Shown here piece after piece: positions 5,978 to 9,723 of a DNA stretch of 9,723 nucleotides. The stretch is taken from contig JAFVCR010000156.1 of NCBI GenBank assembly GCA_017479035.1, positions 1 to 9,723 of the forward strand, given 5' to 3'. The notes below the pieces were generated by a model that searched no databases, had not been told where the DNA came from, and saw only the letters and a program-made list of their open reading frames with translations. The position numbers and the translations under genes were made by a program. Numbering within the stretch: the first letter of the stretch is position 1; the number at the start of each line of letters is the position of its first letter. This DNA comes from Kiritimatiellia bacterium (lineage in GTDB: Bacteria > Verrucomicrobiota > Kiritimatiellia > RFP12 > UBA1067).

Positions 5978-6742
5978 ATGAAAATCTACGGAATAATTCC
6001 ATCGCGGTACGGTTCAAGCAGATTTCCGGGCAAACCGCTTGCAGTGATCGCCGGCAAAGAACTGGTTGCGTGGGTTGTAGAGGCTGTTGGGAAAGCAACG
6101 ACGCTCGACAAGGTTCTTGTGGCGACAGACGACGAACGCATTGCCAAAGCGGTGGCACGGCACGGCGGAGAAGCGGTGATAACCCCTTCCGAATTGCCAA
6201 GCGGCACCGACCGCATCGCCTGTGCCGCACGCATAGCCGCAGGCGGAGATTTTGCGGACGATGATATACTTCTTAACATCCAAGGTGACGAGCCGCTGAT
6301 TGACCCCGCACTGATAGACGCTTTGGCAAAGAAACTTCTCGCCAATCCCAAATGGGACATGGCAACCGCCGTAACGCCCATCCGCAGCATGGACGACTTG
6401 AACGCGAAGAGCGTCGTTAAGGTGGTTCTGGATCGCGACGACGGCGCACTGTATTTTTCGCGTCTGCCAATACCTTGCAATCGCGACCACGAAACGGATC
6501 TTGCAAGCGGGCTTTACGTGCGGCATCTTGGGATCTACGCATATCGCGGCGCATTCCTCAAGAAGTATGTGGCGGAGAAACCCTGCGAGCTTGAAAACAC
6601 CGAGAAACTCGAGCAGTTGCGGGCGTTGTGGATGGGTGCAAAGATCGCAGTGGTACGCACGGAAGATACGGGAATAGGGGTGGACACTCCTGAAGATGCA
6701 AAGCGGGTGGAAGGCATATTGCTGGCAAAGGAACGAAACTGA
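5978..6742 (+). CDS. kdsB: 3-deoxy-manno-octulosonate cytidylyltransferase (CMP-Kdo synthetase)
   Basis: This 254-residue cytoplasmic enzyme activates Kdo with CTP to CMP-Kdo for lipopolysaccharide inner-core assembly. Family motifs run in order: the nucleotide-binding IIPSRYGSSRFPGKPL (6-21), VATDDERIA, PSGTDRIA, NIQGDEPLI with the metal-binding Asp, YFSRLPIP, RHLGIYAYR, LEQLRALW and GVDTPEDAKRV near the C-terminus. Length agrees with E. coli KdsB (about 248). ATG 5978 is selected because the family starts 4-6 residues before IIPxRY. In-frame ATG 5948 and GTG 5930 upstream would add residues encoded by the promoter itself. It is followed by kdsA after 48 nt and begins an LPS synthesis and export operon. 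Confidence 0.95.
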   Translation: MKIYGIIPSRYGSSRFPGKPLAVIAGKELVAWVVEAVGKATTLDKVLVATDDERIAKAVARHGGEAVITPSELPSGTDRIACAARIAAGGDFADDDILLNIQGDEPLIDPALIDALAKKLLANPKWDMATAVTPIRSMDDLNAKSVVKVVLDRDDGALYFSRLPIPCNRDHETDLASGLYVRHLGIYAYRGAFLKKYVAEKPCELENTEKLEQLRALWMGAKIAVVRTEDTGIGVDTPEDAKRVEGILLAKERN

Positions 6743-6790
6743 TTCCAACTGCTAAGGCGTTTTTATCAGTTGACAAAGAATGGCGGTTTT

Positions 6791-7615
6791 ATGAAGACGA
6801 GAATTGTAGAAGTTGACAAAGGCGTGAAGTTCGGCGGTGGCGGCTTGACTTTTATCGCAGGGCCGTGCGTCATCGAAAGCCGCGAGATGGTGCTTGATCT
6901 GGCCTCGCGCTTGGTGCGCCTCGCCAACGAATTGAAGGTAGGATACATCTTCAAGGCTAGTTTCGACAAGGCCAACCGCACAAGCGTCGATTCCTTCCGC
7001 GGACCTGGCATCGACAAGGGGTTGGAAATCCTCGCGGAAGTGCGCGAAACGTTCGGCGTGCCGGTTTTGACAGACGTGCACGAGCCTTGGCAATGTGCGA
7101 AAGTGGCGGAGGTTTGCGACGTTTTGCAGATCCCGGCATTCCTCGCAAGGCAGACAGACCTTGTAGTGGCGGCCGGTGCGACGGGGGCGGTAGTGAACGT
7201 GAAAAAAGGTCAATTCATGGCCGCAGAAGACATGGCGCAGGTAGTTAGAAAAATCGAATCTACGGGTAACAAGAGAATCGTATTGTGCGAACGCGGCTCG
7301 AGTTTCGGATACCGCAACCTTGTGGCGGACATGCGCAATCTGCCTCTGATGCGCGAGACGGGCTATCCTGTGGTAATGGATGCTACGCACGCCGTGCAGC
7401 GGCCGGGAGGGCTTGGCACGGGATCCGGCGGAGACGGCAAGTATGCTCCCCTTCTCGCACGGGCGGCGGTGGCAACGGGCGTGGATGGCGTTTTCATGGA
7501 GACGCACGTCAATCCGGCAAAAGCGTTGAGCGATGCGGCAAACGCAATAGCATTCAAAGATGTCAAGAAACTATGGCGGCAACTTTTGGCCATACACGAG
7601 ATTGTGGGGAAGTAG
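6791..7615 (+). CDS. kdsA: 3-deoxy-D-manno-octulosonate 8-phosphate synthase, metal-dependent type
   Basis: This 274-residue TIM-barrel enzyme condenses phosphoenolpyruvate with arabinose-5-phosphate to Kdo-8-phosphate. Motifs include AGPCVIES (23-30), FKASFDKANRTS (54-65), GPGIDKGL, TDVHE (94-98), QIPAFLARQTDL (113-124), NVKKGQF, CERGSSFGY (166-174), DATHAVQRPGG (197-207), METHVNP (236-242) and ALSDAANAI. C26, H200, E237 and D248 correspond to the Cys/His/Glu/Asp metal ligands of the Aquifex aeolicus-type (metal-dependent) enzyme; E. coli KdsA has Asn at the Cys position. ATG 6791 is chosen over TTG 6770 because the family starts here, although no good Shine-Dalgarno is visible. Its stop codon overlaps a possible GTG start of the next gene. 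Confidence 0.96.
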   Translation: MKTRIVEVDKGVKFGGGGLTFIAGPCVIESREMVLDLASRLVRLANELKVGYIFKASFDKANRTSVDSFRGPGIDKGLEILAEVRETFGVPVLTDVHEPWQCAKVAEVCDVLQIPAFLARQTDLVVAAGATGAVVNVKKGQFMAAEDMAQVVRKIESTGNKRIVLCERGSSFGYRNLVADMRNLPLMRETGYPVVMDATHAVQRPGGLGTGSGGDGKYAPLLARAAVATGVDGVFMETHVNPAKALSDAANAIAFKDVKKLWRQLLAIHEIVGK

Positions 7616-7626
7616 TGCAAATCGAA

Positions 7627-8202
7627 ATGCAAGCAAAAGGCACGGGCGTTGCGTCCGCATGCCGGACGTGGAAAAGCATAAGCGTCACAAGTCCGCTTGC
7701 AATTGCATTTGCGCTTGCGTGTGCGTTTTCACTTGAAGCATTCGACTCTGCGGCATGGCTTGCGGAGCGCAATGACAACTCCGGCAAAGTGCGCATGGAA
7801 GAGACTTTCATGGAGTTGAAGGAGAAAGGCGGCCTCCCTGCGGAAGATGTTACACTGCCTATCGAACGCTTCGCAAGCGGCAAGGTTCGCACACGCCTCC
7901 ATGCGGCACGGGCGTGGATTTATCCCGATTCAACTTTCGTACTTGCAGAAGGCGTGGAAGTTGAACGGTTCAAGGAAAACGGCGCGCTGGAAATAGCCTT
8001 CAAAGCCGAAGAGGTGCTTGCAGACCGCAAAGGGAAATCCATATGGGTTCCGGGCGAGGCGAACGTGCGCATGGAAGGCGTGGCGGCCGCAACGGGACGA
8101 GGCGTGTATTTTTCGTTCGAGAAGGAAATCCTGCGCGTATACGAAGCAACGCGCATTGTCACTAAGGCTCTGAATCTGAAAATGAAGGACGTGTTGAAAT
8201 GA
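7627..8202 (+). CDS. lptC: LptC-like periplasmic LPS export protein
   Basis: From ATG 7627 this protein has 191 residues, the same length as E. coli LptC. It probably forms part of the periplasmic bridge that carries LPS from the LptBFG transporter to LptA. A hydrophobic stretch at about 20-38 (SPLAIAFALACAFSLEA) is a signal peptide or membrane anchor. Residues about 78-180 show alternating short strands typical of the LptC/OstA jellyroll: RFASGKVRTRLHAARAWIYPD, EGVEVERFKENGALEIAFKAEEV, ANVRMEGVAAATGRGVYFS, RVYEATRIV. Primary sequence identity is weak, so the name rests on fold pattern, size and position ahead of lptA and lptB, as in E. coli. GTG 7615, overlapping the kdsA TAG and close after GGGGAAG, is an equally possible start. 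The stop overlaps the lptA ATG (ATGA). Confidence 0.65.
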   Translation: MQAKGTGVASACRTWKSISVTSPLAIAFALACAFSLEAFDSAAWLAERNDNSGKVRMEETFMELKEKGGLPAEDVTLPIERFASGKVRTRLHAARAWIYPDSTFVLAEGVEVERFKENGALEIAFKAEEVLADRKGKSIWVPGEANVRMEGVAAATGRGVYFSFEKEILRVYEATRIVTKALNLKMKDVLK

Positions 8203-9182
8203 AACGGTTTGGGATGGTTGCGCTATGCGTGGCAGGTCTTGGGCTTTTCGCCGGGAACGCCGATTATGTATTCTTGAAGAACAAGCACCGCCGGCCGACT
8301 AGATCAGGCGGCATAGGGTTGACCTCGCTTATGACCCAGCAGGCGGATGGCGCGGTCGCGGAAGTCAAGGAAACAGTCCCTCCAGCGGAACAGGCTCCAG
8401 CGGCAGAAGCCGTGATACCTGCAATCGAAGAAACACCCTCGGCGGACACGGCGGCGGAAGAGAATGGGAAAAATGCCGCACAAGAAAAGCCAGTTGCAAA
8501 CGAAACCATTGAAGCGGAAGATCCCGTGGAAGAGACGGCAGAGATTCCTGCGAAAATGGAAAGCACGGAAGCGGTTGCGCCTGCAGCACCGGAAGAGACG
8601 AAAAATGAATCTGTTGCGGACGAGGCTCCGGCCGTTGAGGTTGTTGCAGACGAAGACGACCCCGTATTGCCGGAGTTCCCTGCGCAAAAACAGAAAAAGC
8701 CTGCTTTGAAACGTATGCCTAAAACACTGACGGGGCGTGATGCTGTAATCACGGCCAGCCGCACTGATTACGATCGCAAAGAGGGTGTGATTTTCTTTGA
8801 CAAAGACGTGTATGTGGACGACGAACAGTATCAACTCCATGCGGACAGCCTCTATGTGTTTCTAGACGGCACGAACGATCTCAAACGCATCGTGGCATTG
8901 GGGAACGTTTCCATGACAAACGACCTGCGCAGCGCCAACTGCAACAAAGCAACGTATCTAAAGGCCACTGGCAAGATAGTACTATACGGATCGCGCGATA
9001 CGCCCGCCGTGTTGCGCGAAGACGGCCCCGATGAAAAGGAGGCGTCTGGCGAAAAAATCACATTCTGGCTCGACAGCGAAGAAGTCAATGTGGAACGTCC
9101 CGTAATAAAACTACCCGGTAGCGCAGTGCGCGGCGGCGGAAAGAAAAACCTGGACGTAAAAGGTCTGCTGATGGGCAAGTGA
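8199..9182 (+). CDS. lptA: LptA/OstA-family periplasmic LPS transport protein with acidic linker
   Basis: This 327-residue protein is much longer than E. coli LptA (185). It starts with a signal peptide (MKRFGMVALCVAGLGLFAGNA, cleavage probably after residue 21). Residues about 50-165 are low-complexity, rich in Glu, Ala, Pro and Val (for example PPAEQAPAAEAVIP and EDPVEETAEIPAK). A short basic patch (KQKKPALKRMPK, 164-175) follows. The OstA-like beta-jellyroll is at about 178-305, with ITASRTDYDRKEGVIFFDKDVYV, LHADSLYVFL, RIVALGNVSMTN, ANCNKATYLKATGKIVLYG and SGEKITFWLDSEEVNVE. The protein would pass LPS along the periplasmic bridge. The linker is atypical and could span peptidoglycan or tether the domain. 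The gene overlaps the LptC-like gene by ATGA and lies 17 nt before lptB. Confidence 0.8.
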   Translation: MKRFGMVALCVAGLGLFAGNADYVFLKNKHRRPTRSGGIGLTSLMTQQADGAVAEVKETVPPAEQAPAAEAVIPAIEETPSADTAAEENGKNAAQEKPVANETIEAEDPVEETAEIPAKMESTEAVAPAAPEETKNESVADEAPAVEVVADEDDPVLPEFPAQKQKKPALKRMPKTLTGRDAVITASRTDYDRKEGVIFFDKDVYVDDEQYQLHADSLYVFLDGTNDLKRIVALGNVSMTNDLRSANCNKATYLKATGKIVLYGSRDTPAVLREDGPDEKEASGEKITFWLDSEEVNVERPVIKLPGSAVRGGGKKNLDVKGLLMGK

Positions 9183-9189
9183 CGCGGAG

Positions 9190-9195
9190 AGGAGG
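9190..9195 (+). promoter_or_regulatory. Ribosome binding site of lptB
   Basis: AGGAGG lies 4 nt before ATG 9200, within the 17-nt lptA-lptB gap. The surrounding GGAGAGGAGG offers more than one register, so effective spacing is uncertain. It supports the longer LptB start over internal in-frame ATGs at 9215, 9224 and 9233. Confidence 0.65.
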
Positions 9196-9199
9196 CGGA

Positions 9200-9723
9200 A
9201 TGGACGATTTCGTAATGAAAGAAATGGCGGCGATGGCCGCCGAGGACGCACGCAAGCCCGCAGATCTGGAAGCAAAGGGGCTGGTGAAAATATATGGCGA
9301 TCGCACGGTAGTGAACGCCATCGGAATGAAAGTTGCCTGTGGCGAAATAGTGGGGTTGCTTGGACCCAACGGAGCGGGGAAAACGACAACATTCTACATG
9401 ATAGTGGGGTTGGTCAAACCCGACGGCGGCTCGATAAAGTTTCGCGGCGAGGATGTCACGCGGCTACCGGTCTATCAACGTGCGCGGCGCGGATTGGGCT
9501 ATCTTGCGCAAGAGGCCAGCATATTCCGCAAGTTGAGCGTGTGGAACAATGTGATGGCGATTCTTGAAACTGTGGGGCTAGGGCGCCGCGCACGCCGCGC
9601 ACGCTGCGAAGAATTGCTGGAATCGCTCGATCTTGCGAAAGTTGCACGGCAACCCGCTTACACGCTTTCCGGCGGCGAGCGACGTAAACTTGAAATAGCC
9701 CGCGCTCTGGTACGCAAGCCGTC
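9200..9723 (+). CDS. lptB: LPS export ABC transporter ATPase, 3' end outside window
   Basis: The first 174 residues are present; the gene runs off the right edge. LptB powers extraction of LPS from the inner membrane by LptFG. Visible motifs are Walker A GPNGAGKT (55-62), the Q-loop in GLGYLAQEASIFRKLSVWNN (Q104), which closely matches the LptB-specific QEASIFR..SV pattern, and the ABC signature LSGGERRKLEIARAL (156-170). Walker B, the D-loop and the H-loop lie beyond the window. An N-terminal extension of roughly 22 residues (MDDFVMKEMAAMAAEDARKP...) precedes the usual start of the domain at about L24-K30; GTG or ATG codons downstream could give a shorter form. Residues 129-135 (RRARRAR) are encoded by a tandem 9-nt duplication. 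It is the fifth gene of the kdsB operon. Confidence 0.94.
   Translation, partial: MDDFVMKEMAAMAAEDARKPADLEAKGLVKIYGDRTVVNAIGMKVACGEIVGLLGPNGAGKTTTFYMIVGLVKPDGGSIKFRGEDVTRLPVYQRARRGLGYLAQEASIFRKLSVWNNVMAILETVGLGRRARRARCEELLESLDLAKVARQPAYTLSGGERRKLEIARALVRKP
9584..9601 (+). repeat. Perfect tandem 9-mer CGCCGCGCA inside lptB
   Basis: Two exact copies (9584-9592 and 9593-9601) followed by a partial third (CGC) encode Arg-Arg-Ala repeats in the helical region between the Q-loop and the ABC signature. The reading frame is kept. Confidence 0.6.

Noticed and set aside
6737..6771. Inverted repeat AACTGAT/ATCAGTT between kdsB and kdsA as a terminator
   Set aside because: It has a weak AT-rich 7-bp stem and a 21-nt loop, overlaps the kdsB stop, and lies inside an apparent operon with no T-run after it.
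6780..6794. Mini-ORF ATG GCG GTT TTA TGA overlapping the kdsA ATG
   Set aside because: Four codons with no ribosome site are expected by chance; there are no attenuation-type repeated codons.
6770..6798. Consensus TTGACA before kdsA as an internal promoter
   Set aside because: No -10-like hexamer is found at 16-18 nt; the only AT-rich candidate, TTTTAT, is 11 nt away.

Overview
The window is a compact, GC-rich stretch of a Gram-negative bacterial chromosome (GC-rich by eye, not counted). Lipopolysaccharide is implied by two Kdo synthesis genes followed by an Lpt export cluster. The glycogen synthase form and the overall gene style would fit the Verrucomicrobiota/Lentisphaerota/Kiritimatiellota part of the PVC group. 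That placement is an inference from general impression, not from any marker alignment. I see no mobile element, integrase, CRISPR array, tRNA or rRNA.

Region 1 (1-4151, plus strand) is one tight operon. A strong sigma70-type promoter (113-141) drives fmt (initiator Met-tRNA formylation), deoA (thymidine/pyrimidine-nucleoside phosphorylase), a membrane-anchored protein with a pseudopilin (GspG-like) C-terminal domain, and an M50 site-2-type zinc metalloprotease. The genes are 3 nt apart or overlap by ATGA, so they are probably translationally coupled. The last two genes are the least conventional part of the window: an N-in single-pass protein next to an intramembrane protease suggests a substrate/protease or regulator pair.

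Region 2 (4152-4251) is a 100-nt gap between convergent genes. It holds nested inverted repeats and a second copy of a heptad repeat, (AAACTGC)n, that also occurs at the left end of the window.

Region 3 (4252-5820, minus strand) is glgA, a GT5 glycogen synthase with its own consensus promoter. Region 4 (5821-5977) is a divergent promoter region. A 22-bp imperfect palindrome covers the glgA -35 box and looks like an operator. The kdsB promoter sits so close to the kdsB ATG that the predicted transcript is leaderless.

Region 5 (5978-9723, plus strand) is an LPS operon: kdsB (CMP-Kdo synthetase), kdsA (metal-dependent Kdo-8-phosphate synthase), an LptC-like protein, an LptA/OstA protein with a long acidic Pro/Ala/Glu linker, and lptB (transport ATPase, cut off by the window end). 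Together these make and activate Kdo and move finished LPS from the inner membrane across the periplasm.

No wholly new multi-gene system such as a defence island or biosynthetic cluster is evident. The items most worth following are the pseudopilin-domain/M50 pair, the predicted leaderless kdsB mRNA, the glgA operator palindrome, the atypical LptA linker and the dispersed heptad repeats.
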